Positions 19,983 through 29,941 of a DNA stretch of 64,000 bases are shown piece by piece. The DNA is taken from assembly GCF_945957465.1 (NCBI RefSeq), contig NZ_CAMFLC010000010.1, forward strand, positions 1 to 64,000. Direction: 5' to 3'. The notes under the pieces were generated by a model. That model saw nothing but the letters and a program-made list of their open reading frames with translations. It did no database searches and was not told the origin of the DNA. The position numbers were made by a program, and so were the translations under genes. This DNA is from an uncultured Leifsonia sp. GTDB taxonomy: Bacteria > Actinomycetota > Actinomycetes > Actinomycetales > Microbacteriaceae. The first letter of the stretch is position 1. Every line of letters starts with the position of its first letter.

Positions 19983-20324
19983 TCAGGCCAGCGCCTGAGC
20001 GACCCTCCGCACCTCGGCCTTGCGACCGGCGCGCAGCGCCTCGATCGGCGTGGCGCCGAGGCTCTCGTCTTCGGCGAGGAGCCAATCGACCGCCTCCTCG
20101 TCGTCGAATCCGTTGTCCGCCAGCACGATGAGCGTGCCCCGCAGCTCGCTGAGGGGCTCACCGTCGCGCAAGAAGACGGCCGGGACTTTGAGGACGCCGT
20201 CGACGCGCTTCGCCGCGAGATGACGGTCCTCGATGAGCCGGCGCACCCGGCTGACGCCGAGTCCCAGCTGCTCCACAAGGTCGGGGATGGTGAGCCACTC
20301 GGTGGCCTGGACCTGCTCGTTCAC
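19983..20324 (-). CDS. Rv2175c-family DNA-binding protein
   Basis: 113 residues with an N-terminal winged-helix-like part (TEWLTIPDLVEQLGLGVSRVRRLIEDRHL) and the conserved C-terminal part (LRGTLIVLADNGFDDEEAVDWLLAEDESLG). In Mycobacterium tuberculosis Rv2175c binds DNA and is a substrate of the adjacent kinase PknL; here the PASTA kinase lies 1.4 kb away on the other strand. A near-identical role is inferred from context. GTG start at 20324 without a visible Shine-Dalgarno site. Confidence 0.87.
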   Translation of the reverse strand: MNEQVQATEWLTIPDLVEQLGLGVSRVRRLIEDRHLAAKRVDGVLKVPAVFLRDGEPLSELRGTLIVLADNGFDDEEAVDWLLAEDESLGATPIEALRAGRKAEVRRVAQALA

Positions 20325-20476
20325 AAGGACAAGCGTGCCACGACCGCGCGTCGAGCACGAGCGCGACCGAATGTTACGGTCATGTTAACTGTTGTCACAC
20401 CCGCCTCATTGGTTGACTCCTTACTCAAGGTGTGCCAGCGTGGGAAACGGCTTTGTCACTCACGAAAGGCTCGACC

Positions 20477-21658
20477 ATGTCTGCGATCGAGAGCACGAAG
20501 CGCCGGCGCGGCCCGCGCGGCCGCACGCACGGCATGCTGGGCACGGTCCCGATCGCCCTGGCCGGCTCGATCGCCGTCACCCTCAACCTGCTCACCCCCG
20601 CTCACGCCACGGGCCCCCTCGAGAGCGAACGCGCTCCCGAGAAGAGCGACGCCACCGGCCCCAACGGCATGACCAGGGGGTCCGGCACGACCAGCGGGGC
20701 CGGCACGACCAGCGGGGCCGACACGATCCGCGCTGCGTTCGGGGAGGCCCCGGACACGACGTCCTCGTCGGCGACCGCGACCGCGGCGGTTCCGGCGACC
20801 TACCGCGTGCAGACCGGGGACACCGTGTCCACGATCGCCGCCCGCTTCGGCCTCTCGACCGCAGGGGTGCTCGCACGGAACGGCCTCAGCTGGAAGAGCC
20901 TGATCTTCCCCGGCCAGGTGCTCGCCCTCGGCGGCGCGGCGGCATCGGCGCCGGTCGCGGCCCCGCAGCCCGCTCCCGCTCCCGCTCCGTCCCCCGGTCC
21001 GGCCGGGACGTCGTACACGGTCGTCCGCGGCGACACCATCAGCGGGATCGCCGCCCGGTTCGGTCTGCGCACGGCGGCGGTGCTCAGCGCGAACGGGCTC
21101 AGCGGTGCGAGCGTCATCTACCCCGGCCAGCGCATCGCCATCCCGGGCGTCGCCAGCGCTGCGGCCACCACCCCGAGACCGGTCGCGGCGCCCGCCCCGG
21201 TCGTCAGTGCTCCCGCCCCGGCCCCGCAGATCCAGCCGGGACAGGTGGTGGCCCTCACCGAGGAGATGCGCGCGAATGCCTCCCTCATCGTCCGGATCGG
21301 GCGGCAGGAGGGCGTACCCGCCCAGGGCATCGTGGTGGCCCTGGCCGCGGCTGCCCAGGAGTCCGGGCTGCGGAACGTCCGCTACGGCGACCGCGACTCG
21401 CTCGGGCTCTTCCAGCAGCGGCCGAGCACCGGCTGGGGCACGCCCGACCAGGTGCTGGATCCGACCCGCGCGACGCTCGCGTTCTATGGCGGCGCGAACA
21501 ACCCGAACACGGGCAGGACCCGGGGACTCCTCGACATCCCGAACTGGTCGGCGATGAGCGTCACCCAGGCCGCCCAGGCCGTCCAGCTCTCGGCCTTCCC
21601 CGACGCGTACGCCAAGTGGGAGACCTCCGCACGCGCATGGCTCGCGCAACTCGGGTGA
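20477..21658 (+). CDS. Secreted double-LysM protein with a lysozyme-like C-terminal domain
   Basis: 393 residues. A basic N-terminus leads to a signal-like hydrophobic stretch (LGTVPIALAGSIAVTLNLL, 21-39) ending in PAHATG, a likely signal peptidase site. Two LysM modules for peptidoglycan binding follow at about 109-151 (YRVQTGDTVSTIAARFG) and 180-222 (YTVVRGDTISGIAARFG). The C-terminal region (about 255-393) contains LAAAAQESGLRN and DSLGLFQQRPSTGWGTP, the pattern of actinobacterial lytic-transglycosylase-like domains. A small Thr/Ser/Gly repeat lies at 66-81. ATG has GAAAGG upstream. The upstream ATG at 20432 is not supported. Confidence 0.85.
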   Translation: MSAIESTKRRRGPRGRTHGMLGTVPIALAGSIAVTLNLLTPAHATGPLESERAPEKSDATGPNGMTRGSGTTSGAGTTSGADTIRAAFGEAPDTTSSSATATAAVPATYRVQTGDTVSTIAARFGLSTAGVLARNGLSWKSLIFPGQVLALGGAAASAPVAAPQPAPAPAPSPGPAGTSYTVVRGDTISGIAARFGLRTAAVLSANGLSGASVIYPGQRIAIPGVASAAATTPRPVAAPAPVVSAPAPAPQIQPGQVVALTEEMRANASLIVRIGRQEGVPAQGIVVALAAAAQESGLRNVRYGDRDSLGLFQQRPSTGWGTPDQVLDPTRATLAFYGGANNPNTGRTRGLLDIPNWSAMSVTQAAQAVQLSAFPDAYAKWETSARAWLAQLG

Positions 21659-21731
21659 GCCGAAGATCACAGCCGGGTCACGGCCCCGCAGAACACCGGT
21701 GTTTTGCAGGGTTCACGCACCCGCCGTTCCC

Positions 21732-21743
21732 TAGACTCGATCC
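21732..21743 (+). promoter_or_regulatory. Probable leaderless promoter of the PASTA kinase gene
   Basis: TAGACT at 21732-21737, 6 bases, then GTG at 21744. The 85 bases from the LysM gene stop contain no Shine-Dalgarno site for this GTG. Confidence 0.68.
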
Positions 21744-23648
<1,905 letters not shown>

Positions 23649-23664
23649 CGCCTCACCCTGCTCC

Positions 23665-23710
23665 CAGACTGCCGACTGCTCTCAGACTGCCGACTGCTCT
23701 CAGACTGCCG
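23665..23710. repeat. 18-base tandem repeat, about 2.6 copies
   Basis: The unit cagactgccgactgctct repeats perfectly at 23665-23682 and 23683-23700, with ten bases of a third copy to 23710. It lies immediately after the kinase gene and runs straight into the large palindrome that follows. Non-coding. Confidence 0.93.
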
Positions 23711-23766
23711 AAGGGCACGTCGTGTTCGCTTCTCGCGCGGAAAAGCGACAACGACGTGCCCTTCGG
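23708..23766. terminator. Large palindrome between convergent genes, possible bidirectional terminator
   Basis: A perfect 16-base inverted repeat (CCGAAGGGCACGTCGT at 23708-23723 and its complement at 23751-23766) encloses 27 bases that hold a second, smaller stem (TCGCTT / AAGCGA). It lies between the convergent kinase and DAHP synthase genes, so termination in both directions is plausible, but no T-tract follows on either strand. It may also be a dispersed palindromic element. Confidence 0.6.
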
Positions 23767-23784
23767 AGGGTCGTCTCGCACGGG

Positions 23785-25155
23785 TCAGCCCTGGCTGAGC
23801 TCCTCAGCCACGAGGAACGCCAGTTCGAGCGACTGCATGTGGTTCAGGCGCGGGTCGCACAGCGACTCGTAGCGTGTCGCCAGCGTCTCCTCGTCGATGT
23901 GCTCCGAGCCGCCGAGGCACTCGGTGACGTCGTCGCCGGTGAGCTCCACGTGGATGCCGCCCGGGTGCGTGCCCGCCGCACGGTGCGCCTCGAAGAAGCC
24001 CTTGACCTCGTCCACGACGTCGTCGAAACGGCGCGTCTTGTAGCCATTCGGCGTCGTCAGCCCGTTGCCGTGCATCGGGTCGGTCACCCACAGCGGGTTG
24101 GCGTCCGAGCGCTTGACGGCCTCCAGCAGCGGAGGCAGGGCGTCGCGGATCGTGCCCGCGCCCATGCGCGTGATGAACGTGAGCCGGCCGGGCTCGCGCT
24201 CGGGGTCGAGCGCGTCGATCAGGCGGCGCATGTCGTCGGGCGTCGTCGACGGGCCGAGCTTGACGCCGATCGGGTTGCGGACGCGCGACAGGAAGTCGAC
24301 GTGAGCGCCGTCGAGGTCGCGGGTGCGCTCCCCGATCCAGACGAAGTGCGCGGAGGTGTTGTACGGCGTCCCCGTGCGCGAGTCGATGCGGGTCATCGGA
24401 CGCTCGTAGTCCATGAGCAGCGCCTCGTGGCTGGAGTAGAACTCCACGCGGGTGAGTTCGTCGAAGTCCGCTCCCGCGGCCTCCATGAACTTGATGGCCC
24501 GATCGATCTCGCGCGCGAGACCCTCATAGCGCTGGTTGGCCGGGTTGGCCGCGAAGCCCCTGTTCCAGCTGTGCACCTCGCGCAGGTCGGCGAAGCCACC
24601 CTGGGTGAACGCGCGGATCAGGTTCAGGGTGGAGGCCGCGGTGTGGTAACCCTGGACGAGCCGGCGCGGGTCCGCGGTGCGCGACTCCGGGGTGAAGTCG
24701 TAGCCGTTGACGATGTCGCCTCGGTAGGCCGGCAGCGTCACGCCGCCGCGCGTCTCGGTGTCGCTCGAGCGCGGCTTGGCGAACTGGCCCGCCATGCGGC
24801 CCATCTTGATGACCGGCACCGACGCGCCGTACGTGAGCACGACCGCCATCTGCAGCACCGTCTTGACGCGGTTGCGGATCTGGTCTGCGGTCGCGCCGGC
24901 GAAAGTCTCGGCGCAGTCGCCGCCCTGGAGCAGGAAGGCGTTGCCCTGTGCGGCTCGGGCGAGCCGGGACCGCAGCTGGTCGACCTCACCGGCGAACACC
25001 AGCGGAGGCAGCGCGGCGATCTCGGCCGACGCTGCGGCAGCCGCCTCCGGGTCGGGCCACGTGGGCTGCTGCTTGATCGGAAGCGTGCGCCAATACTCCA
25101 GGCCCTCGATCACGGAGTCGTCAGCTTTCACGACGGGATCTGTGGTCTGCAGCAC
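23785..25155 (-). CDS. aroG: Class II 3-deoxy-D-arabino-heptulosonate-7-phosphate synthase
   Basis: First enzyme of the shikimate pathway: condenses phosphoenolpyruvate and erythrose-4-phosphate. The 456-residue sequence is of the plant/mycobacterial class II type: NAFLLQGGDCAETFAG, VIKMGRMAGQFAKPRS, LPAYRGDIVNG, HFVWIGERTRDLDGAHVDF, NPIGVKLGPS and LWVTDPMHGNG. The start is GTG 25155. A TAGGCT box about 40 bases upstream (near 25200) may be its -10. Its mycobacterial orthologue (Rv2178c) lies in the same neighbourhood beside pknL. Confidence 0.95.
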   Translation of the reverse strand: MLQTTDPVVKADDSVIEGLEYWRTLPIKQQPTWPDPEAAAAASAEIAALPPLVFAGEVDQLRSRLARAAQGNAFLLQGGDCAETFAGATADQIRNRVKTVLQMAVVLTYGASVPVIKMGRMAGQFAKPRSSDTETRGGVTLPAYRGDIVNGYDFTPESRTADPRRLVQGYHTAASTLNLIRAFTQGGFADLREVHSWNRGFAANPANQRYEGLAREIDRAIKFMEAAGADFDELTRVEFYSSHEALLMDYERPMTRIDSRTGTPYNTSAHFVWIGERTRDLDGAHVDFLSRVRNPIGVKLGPSTTPDDMRRLIDALDPEREPGRLTFITRMGAGTIRDALPPLLEAVKRSDANPLWVTDPMHGNGLTTPNGYKTRRFDDVVDEVKGFFEAHRAAGTHPGGIHVELTGDDVTECLGGSEHIDEETLATRYESLCDPRLNHMQSLELAFLVAEELSQG

Positions 25156-25249
25156 TGTTCTGTTCCGCTCGGTCGGGTGGAAATGGGGATAACCGAGCCT
25201 ATCGCGCCCGACGGGGGTCGTGCGCAGCGCGAACGGATTGTGACGCCGG

Positions 25250-25936
25250 TCAGGCGAGCGCCGCGCGCTTCTCCTTCACCGTGCTGGCGTACACGTCCAC
25301 GTACTCCTGCGCACCGAGCGCGTGCAGTGCGTACATGATCTCGTCGGTGACCGAGCGCAGGATGAAGCGGTCGCCCTCCATGCCTTCGAAGCGCGAGAAG
25401 TCGAGCGGCTCACCGATGATGATGCCGATGCGGCCGATGCGGGGCAGGCGCTTGCCGATCGGCATGATCTCCGCCGTGTCCACCATGGCGACGGGGACGA
25501 CAGGCACCCCCGCCTCCAGGATCATCCGGGCGACGCCGGTGCGCCCACGGTACAGCTTGCCGTCCGGGCTGCGAGTGCCCTCCGGGTAGATCCCGAGGAT
25601 CTCGCCGCGCGCCAGCACGGCCAGGCCGGTGTTGAGGGACGCCTCGGACGCCTTGCCGCCCGATCGGTCGATCGGCAGCTGCCCCGTGGCGTTCATGAAC
25701 GCCTTGGTCGCCCAGCCCTTCAGTCCGCGCCGCGTGAAGTAGTCGCTCTTGGCGAGGAACGAGACGTGCCGGTCGACGACGAGCGGCAAGAAGATCGAGT
25801 CGATGAACGAGAGGTGGTTGCTCGCCAGGATCACGGCGCCGTCCGCCGGCACGTTCTCGATCCCCACGACCCAGGGGCGGAAGATTCCGCGCAGGATCGG
25901 ACCCGCGATCAGGTTCTTCATCAGCCAGTAGAACAT
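25250..25936 (-). CDS. 1-acyl-sn-glycerol-3-phosphate acyltransferase family protein
   Basis: PlsC-type acyltransferase, 228 residues, probably peripheral on the inner membrane. The catalytic NHLSFID (NHx4D box), the YPEGTRSPDG motif and GVPVVPVAMV are present. The start at ATG 25936 fits the family; the open frame to 25993 adds unlike residues. A TAGGCT box is 8 bases before the ATG, so the mRNA may be almost leaderless. The substrate (phosphatidate synthesis or another acceptor) is not clear. The neighbouring orthologue in Mycobacterium (Rv2182c) is annotated the same way. Confidence 0.9.
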   Translation of the reverse strand: MFYWLMKNLIAGPILRGIFRPWVVGIENVPADGAVILASNHLSFIDSIFLPLVVDRHVSFLAKSDYFTRRGLKGWATKAFMNATGQLPIDRSGGKASEASLNTGLAVLARGEILGIYPEGTRSPDGKLYRGRTGVARMILEAGVPVVPVAMVDTAEIMPIGKRLPRIGRIGIIIGEPLDFSRFEGMEGDRFILRSVTDEIMYALHALGAQEYVDVYASTVKEKRAALA

Positions 25937-26012
25937 CGAACGAAAGCCTACTGCCCCGCGCGTCGCGACGGGAGGTGCGGCGCGACGGCGCACCGACCGT
26001 CGGCGCGCTCCC

Positions 26013-26960
26013 TCAGAGCGAGGCGTGCAGGCGGGCGAGGTCCGCCGCGCCGACCACGCCCGCGTCGTTCACGAGCTCGGCGATCTTGAACTCGGGCTCG
26101 GGGTGGAAGCCCCGCGCGGGCAGGTTCTCGAGGTAGGCCAGCCGGATCGGCTCCAGCAGCAGCTCGCCCGCCTGCGCCACACCGCCGCCGAAGACGAAGA
26201 GCTGCGGGTCCAGGATCGCACCGAGGCTCGCGCAGGCCTGGCCGAGCCAGTCGCCGAGCTGCCGGAGGGCGGCGAGCGCCCCCGGGTCGCCCGCCATGAT
26301 GAGCGCGGAGATGTCCGAACCGGTCAGCGAGCCGTTGCGGCTGCGCACGTCGGCGAGCACCTGGCCGATTCCTCCCGCGTCGGCCAGCTCGTTCGCCATG
26401 CGCTGCAGCGCGCGCCCGGAGCCGTACTGCTCGATACAGCCGTGCGCACCGCAGCCGCAGGGCAGGCCGCCCGGAACGACGCGCATGTGGCCGATCTCGG
26501 CCCCGGCGCCGAAACCTCCACGGAACAGCCGGTCGTTGCTCACGATGGCGCCGCCGACCCCGGTGCCGATGGTCAGGATGACCATGTCGCTCACCAGGCG
26601 CCCGGCCCCGTAGCGGAACTCGGCCCAACCGGCTGCGTTCGCGTCGTTCTCGATGATGACCGGGAGGTCGATCCGCTTCTCGAGCTTCTCGCGGAACGGC
26701 TCGTGCCTCCAGTTGATGTTGGGGGCGTAGTAGACGATCGACTGCGCGGCGTCGATGAACCCGGCCGCGGCCACACCGGCCCCCGCGATCTCCTCCGGAC
26801 CGTCGGAGAGGCGTTCGATCATCGCGACGACGGCGTTCTCGATCTCCGCCGGACGGCTGGCGTCAGTGGGCACGCGGTCTTCGCGCACGATGGTGCCGAA
26901 CTCGTCGACGACCGCCCCGGCGATCTTGGTCCCGCCGATGTCGATTCCGATGGCGTGCAC
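26013..26960 (-). CDS. ROK-family glucokinase
   Basis: Phosphorylates glucose or a related sugar with ATP (or polyphosphate). It begins MHAIGIDIGGTKIAGAVVDE (phosphate-binding DxGxT), and has IENDANAAGWAEFRYGAG, TIGTGVGGAI, GHMRVVPGG followed by CGCGAHGCIEQYGSG (the ROK zinc-binding Cys cluster, CxCGxxGC). Length 315 and motifs match actinobacterial GlkA, used when glucose is not taken up by a PTS. ATP versus polyphosphate use cannot be decided by eye. Confidence 0.9.
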   Translation of the reverse strand: MHAIGIDIGGTKIAGAVVDEFGTIVREDRVPTDASRPAEIENAVVAMIERLSDGPEEIAGAGVAAAGFIDAAQSIVYYAPNINWRHEPFREKLEKRIDLPVIIENDANAAGWAEFRYGAGRLVSDMVILTIGTGVGGAIVSNDRLFRGGFGAGAEIGHMRVVPGGLPCGCGAHGCIEQYGSGRALQRMANELADAGGIGQVLADVRSRNGSLTGSDISALIMAGDPGALAALRQLGDWLGQACASLGAILDPQLFVFGGGVAQAGELLLEPIRLAYLENLPARGFHPEPEFKIAELVNDAGVVGAADLARLHASL

Positions 26961-27124
26961 GGGCGAGCCCCTTCCGGGTAGGCGCTTCTCAGGCGGTGGG
27001 TGGGAGGCGCGGGACGAGCCGGTCGGAGGAGACTCTCTGCCGCACCATCTAGAGTGTAATCAACCACTGCGAGCCGAAGCCATTCGGCCCGATGACCCGC
27101 CCGCCCGGTATCGAGGGAGCTACC

Positions 27125-28945
27125 GTGAACCAGTTCGAAATCCCCGCACTCGTCCCCGCCGACCCGGAGGCCAACGCGACGGACCTGCTCGTGCAGCGGG
27201 TCGCAGCCTCTCCGGACGCCGCGCTGTTCAGCCGGCCGGACGGCGACGGCTGGAGGGACGTGACGGCCGCTGAGTTCCTCCGCCAGGTCATCGCTCTGGC
27301 GAAGGGCCTCGTCGCCGCGGGCATCCAGCCCGGCGACAAGATCGGCCTGATGTGCAAGACCCGGTACGAATGGACGCTGATCGATTTCGCGACCTGGTTC
27401 GCGGGCGCGGTGCTCGTGCCGATCTACGAGACCTCCTCCCCCGCTCAGGTGCAGTGGAACATGTCCGACTCCGGCGCGATCGCCGTGATCCTCGAAGATG
27501 CGGAGATGTTCTCGCGGTTCGACGAGGTGCACCCCGACCTCCCCCTCATCCAGAACGTGTGGCAGCTCCACCTCGGCGATCTCGAGAAGCTCGCCAACGC
27601 GGGCGCCGACGTGCCCGACGACGAGATCGAACGGCGCAGGAACCTCGCGCGCGGCGAGGACATCGGCACCCTGATCTACACCTCCGGCTCCACGGGACGC
27701 CCCAAGGGCTGCGTGATCACCCACTCCAACTTCGTGGAGCTGTCGCGGAACGCGACCGAGGCCCTCGACGAAGTCCTGCAGGGCGCCTCCACGCTGCTGT
27801 TCATCACGACGGCGCACGTGTTCGCGCGTTTCATCGCCGTGCTGTGCGTCAACGCCGGGGTGAAGGTGGGCCACCAAGCCGACACCAAGCAGCTGCTCCC
27901 CGCGCTCGCGAGCTTCAAGCCGACCTTCCTGCTCGCGGTGCCGCGCGTGTTCGAGAAGGTCTACAACTCCGCCGAGCAGAAGGCCGAGGCCGGCGGCCGC
28001 GGCAAGATCTTCCGAGCAGCGGCCGACGTCGCCGTCGAGCACTCGAAGGCCGTTGAGGCCGGATCGGTGCCCTTCGGCCTCAAGCTCAAGTTCGCCCTGT
28101 ACGACCGGCTGGTGTTCTCCAAGCTGCGCGCGGCCATGGGCGGCCGCGTGAAGTACGCGGTCTCGGGCTCCGCCCCGCTCGGCTCGCACCTCGGCCACTT
28201 CTTCCACAGCCTCGGCATCAAGATCCTGGAGGGCTACGGCCTCACCGAGACCACGGCGCCCGCGACGGTCAACCGACCGGACATGTTCAAGATCGGCACC
28301 GTCGGTCCGGTCCTCCCCGGCGTCGCCGTGCGCCTCGTCGAGGACGGCGAGATCGAGGTCAAGGGCGTCAACGTCTTCAAGGAGTACTGGAAGAATCCCG
28401 AGGCGACGGCCGCCGCCTTCGACGACGGCTGGTTCCGCACCGGCGACCTGGGCAGCCTGGACGACGACGGCTACCTGACGATCACGGGGCGCAAGAAGGA
28501 GATCATCGTCACCGCCGGCGGCAAGAACGTCTCGCCCGCTGTGCTGGAGGACCCGATCCGCGCGAACCCGCTCGTCGGGCAGGTGATCGTGGTCGGTGAC
28601 CAGAAGCCGTTCATCGCCGCGCTGGTCACACTCGACACCGAGATGCTGCCGACCTGGCTCGCGAACAACGGCGAGGACAAGGACATGACCCTCGCGGAGG
28701 CCTCCGTCAACCCGGCGGTGAACGCCGAGATCCAGCGCGCGATCGACGCCGCCAACCAGGGCGTGTCGCGCGCGGAGAGCATCCGCAAGTTCGTCATCCT
28801 GGCCACCGAGCTCACCGAGGCGAGCGGACACCTCACGCCCAAGCTCAGCATCAAGCGCAACGTCATCCTCTCCGACTTCGCCGACGTCATCGACGGCGTC
28901 TACAGCGGCAACCCCAGCACCCAGGGCATCTCCCTCGCCCACTAA
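27125..28945 (+). CDS. Long-chain fatty-acid--CoA ligase (AMP-binding)
   Basis: Activates fatty acids to acyl-CoA. The 606-residue protein has the AMP-binding P-loop LIYTSGSTGRPKGCVITHSN, ILEGYGLTETTAPATVN, DDGWFRTGDLGSLDDDGYL and GRKKEIIVTAGGKNVSP, as in the FadD15-like family. GTG 27125 is preceded by GAGGGAG and is the better start; an upstream ATG at 27092 lacks one. The TAA stop ends three bases before the left 58-base inverted repeat of the DUF559 cassette. Confidence 0.92.
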   Translation: MNQFEIPALVPADPEANATDLLVQRVAASPDAALFSRPDGDGWRDVTAAEFLRQVIALAKGLVAAGIQPGDKIGLMCKTRYEWTLIDFATWFAGAVLVPIYETSSPAQVQWNMSDSGAIAVILEDAEMFSRFDEVHPDLPLIQNVWQLHLGDLEKLANAGADVPDDEIERRRNLARGEDIGTLIYTSGSTGRPKGCVITHSNFVELSRNATEALDEVLQGASTLLFITTAHVFARFIAVLCVNAGVKVGHQADTKQLLPALASFKPTFLLAVPRVFEKVYNSAEQKAEAGGRGKIFRAAADVAVEHSKAVEAGSVPFGLKLKFALYDRLVFSKLRAAMGGRVKYAVSGSAPLGSHLGHFFHSLGIKILEGYGLTETTAPATVNRPDMFKIGTVGPVLPGVAVRLVEDGEIEVKGVNVFKEYWKNPEATAAAFDDGWFRTGDLGSLDDDGYLTITGRKKEIIVTAGGKNVSPAVLEDPIRANPLVGQVIVVGDQKPFIAALVTLDTEMLPTWLANNGEDKDMTLAEASVNPAVNAEIQRAIDAANQGVSRAESIRKFVILATELTEASGHLTPKLSIKRNVILSDFADVIDGVYSGNPSTQGISLAH

Positions 28946-29790
28946 CCCCGACATTCGTCACGAATGTCGACTTTCGTGCCACGAATGTCGACATTCGTGA
29001 CGAATCTTCGAAGGCGCTCGTAGAAGGCCGCGCGATCCTGGAAGAGGTCGCGAGCGGTGACCCGTACGACGTGCCATCCCTCGGCTTCCAGGAGGTCTCG
29101 ACGCTCGATGTCGGTGTGCCACTGACGTTGGTCGACACGGTGCCCGTCGCCCTCGTACTCGAACGCCAGGCGCCGGTGCGGGATGCTCAGGTCCGGGTGC
29201 AGCACCAGCCTCCCCTGTCGCACCGTCACCGGATGATTGACGTCGAGACCGGTGAAGCCGTACTCCTCCAACAGCAACCGGAGCAGGGACTCGGGACGCG
29301 AATCAGCGCCCTGACGTATCCGCGGAAGTGCCCACACCCGCTTACGGGATCCCTTCGTGCGGTGCAACGCGCCGGCCGCGCCCATGAGGTCCTGGAGGCC
29401 CGCCACGGCCTCTCGCCTGCGAGAGCCGACGAGGTGATCACCCGCAGCGACCAGGTCTTCACGGTCGAGAACCCCCGACAACTGACACCACACGTTCGCC
29501 GGCGAACAGACGGGTAGGCCATCGATGACTCGACCGTCGATGCTCCCGAGGCTGTGCCCGCGCACGCCGCGACCGCGGGGCGGTGTGCGCGGGAATTCTA
29601 CGGAGACGTGCAAGGGTCCTTCCGCCAGCCGCGCGGGGAGCGGTATGCCGAGAAGCGCGGCACCGGTCTGGTGGCTGAAGTACGCGCCATCGGACATGAG
29701 CGGAAGGTAGGCCAAGCACAAGTCCCGCAAACCTTGCGGCACAGTCGGCAGGTGCACGGAGTGAAACGGACTGTGAGATGGAATTCGCAT
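28942..29790 (-). CDS. DUF559 (PDDEXK-like) protein with an AbiEi-like N-terminal region, inside an inverted-repeat cassette
   Basis: 282 residues. The C-terminal part (about 160-260) is a DUF559/Vsr-like nuclease fold with a plausible catalytic set Glu167, Asp200 (LHPDLSIP), Glu211 and Glu213 (FEYEGDGH), then ERRDLLEAEGWHVVRVTARDLF. The N-terminal part (SDGAYFSHQTGAALLGIPLP, LPVCSPANVW) resembles the AbiEi-antitoxin-like domain common in Microbacteriaceae DUF559 proteins. Activity is unproven. Residues 263-280 are encoded by the left inverted repeat and the stop codon (28944-28942) lies outside it, overlapping the ligase stop. The gene looks less GC-rich than its neighbours, suggesting transfer. 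ATG 29790 has GAGGGG immediately before it; ATG 29694 (MSDGAYF) is an alternative start. Confidence 0.82.
   Translation of the reverse strand: MRIPSHSPFHSVHLPTVPQGLRDLCLAYLPLMSDGAYFSHQTGAALLGIPLPARLAEGPLHVSVEFPRTPPRGRGVRGHSLGSIDGRVIDGLPVCSPANVWCQLSGVLDREDLVAAGDHLVGSRRREAVAGLQDLMGAAGALHRTKGSRKRVWALPRIRQGADSRPESLLRLLLEEYGFTGLDVNHPVTVRQGRLVLHPDLSIPHRRLAFEYEGDGHRVDQRQWHTDIERRDLLEAEGWHVVRVTARDLFQDRAAFYERLRRFVTNVDIRGTKVDIRDECRG
28949..29006 (+). repeat. Left 58-base inverted repeat of the DUF559 cassette
   Basis: Perfect inverted copy of 29881-29938. It is built from about 20-base modules: a 10+1+10 palindrome CGACATTCGT-C-ACGAATGTCG (28949-28969), a variant with CGACTTTCGT and ACGAATGTCG, and a third partial module ending CGTGACGAATC. 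It starts 3 bases after the ligase TAA. Counting the flanks, 64 of 65 bases match, including the CTAACC around both stop codons. Confidence 0.95.
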
Positions 29791-29880
29791 CCCCTCATCG
29801 TGGCGAGGTGCACACTCGCAGCGTCGCGTGCCGCCGCATCTGTGGACAACGCGCCCCAGCCCCGCACTGTGCGGACGCGC

Positions 29881-29938
29881 GATTCGTCACGAATGTCGAC
29901 ATTCGTGGCACGAAAGTCGACATTCGTGACGAATGTCG
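29881..29938 (-). repeat. Right 58-base inverted repeat of the DUF559 cassette
   Basis: Perfect reverse complement of 28949-29006. It begins 3 bases after the epimerase stop codon (29944-29942) when read on the minus strand, so each flanking gene is followed by the same sequence in the same orientation. It lies about 90 bases upstream of the DUF559 start codon and may also affect that gene's transcription. Confidence 0.95.
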
Positions 29939-29941
29939 CGG

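Larger units (their letters stand above)
28949..29938. mobile_element. Candidate mobile cassette: one DUF559 gene between 58-base inverted repeats
   Basis: The 990-base unit is bounded by perfect 58-base inverted repeats and contains a single gene. It fills exactly the gap between two convergent housekeeping-type genes, 3 bases from each stop codon. No transposase and no direct target duplication were found; the flanks continue the inverted symmetry instead. It could be a nuclease-driven or transposase-in-trans element. Alternatively, two copies of a palindromic terminator may happen to flank an acquired gene. Confidence 0.6.

Noticed and set aside
20684-20735. Tandem repeat inside the LysM gene as a regulatory repeat
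   Set aside because: It is an in-frame Thr-Ser-Gly-Ala linker repeat (about 18 bases, imperfect), normal for secreted proteins.
26819-28954. 711-codon minus-strand frame opposite the acyl-CoA ligase gene
   Set aside because: Antisense artefact; the plus strand has all ligase motifs and a Shine-Dalgarno site.
28949-29006. CRISPR array in the repeated ATTCGT modules
   Set aside because: The modules are palindromic and adjacent with no unique spacers, and no cas genes are near.
28949-29938. Classic insertion sequence
   Set aside because: No transposase, no DDE or HUH motif and no direct target duplication. It is kept only as a candidate cassette.
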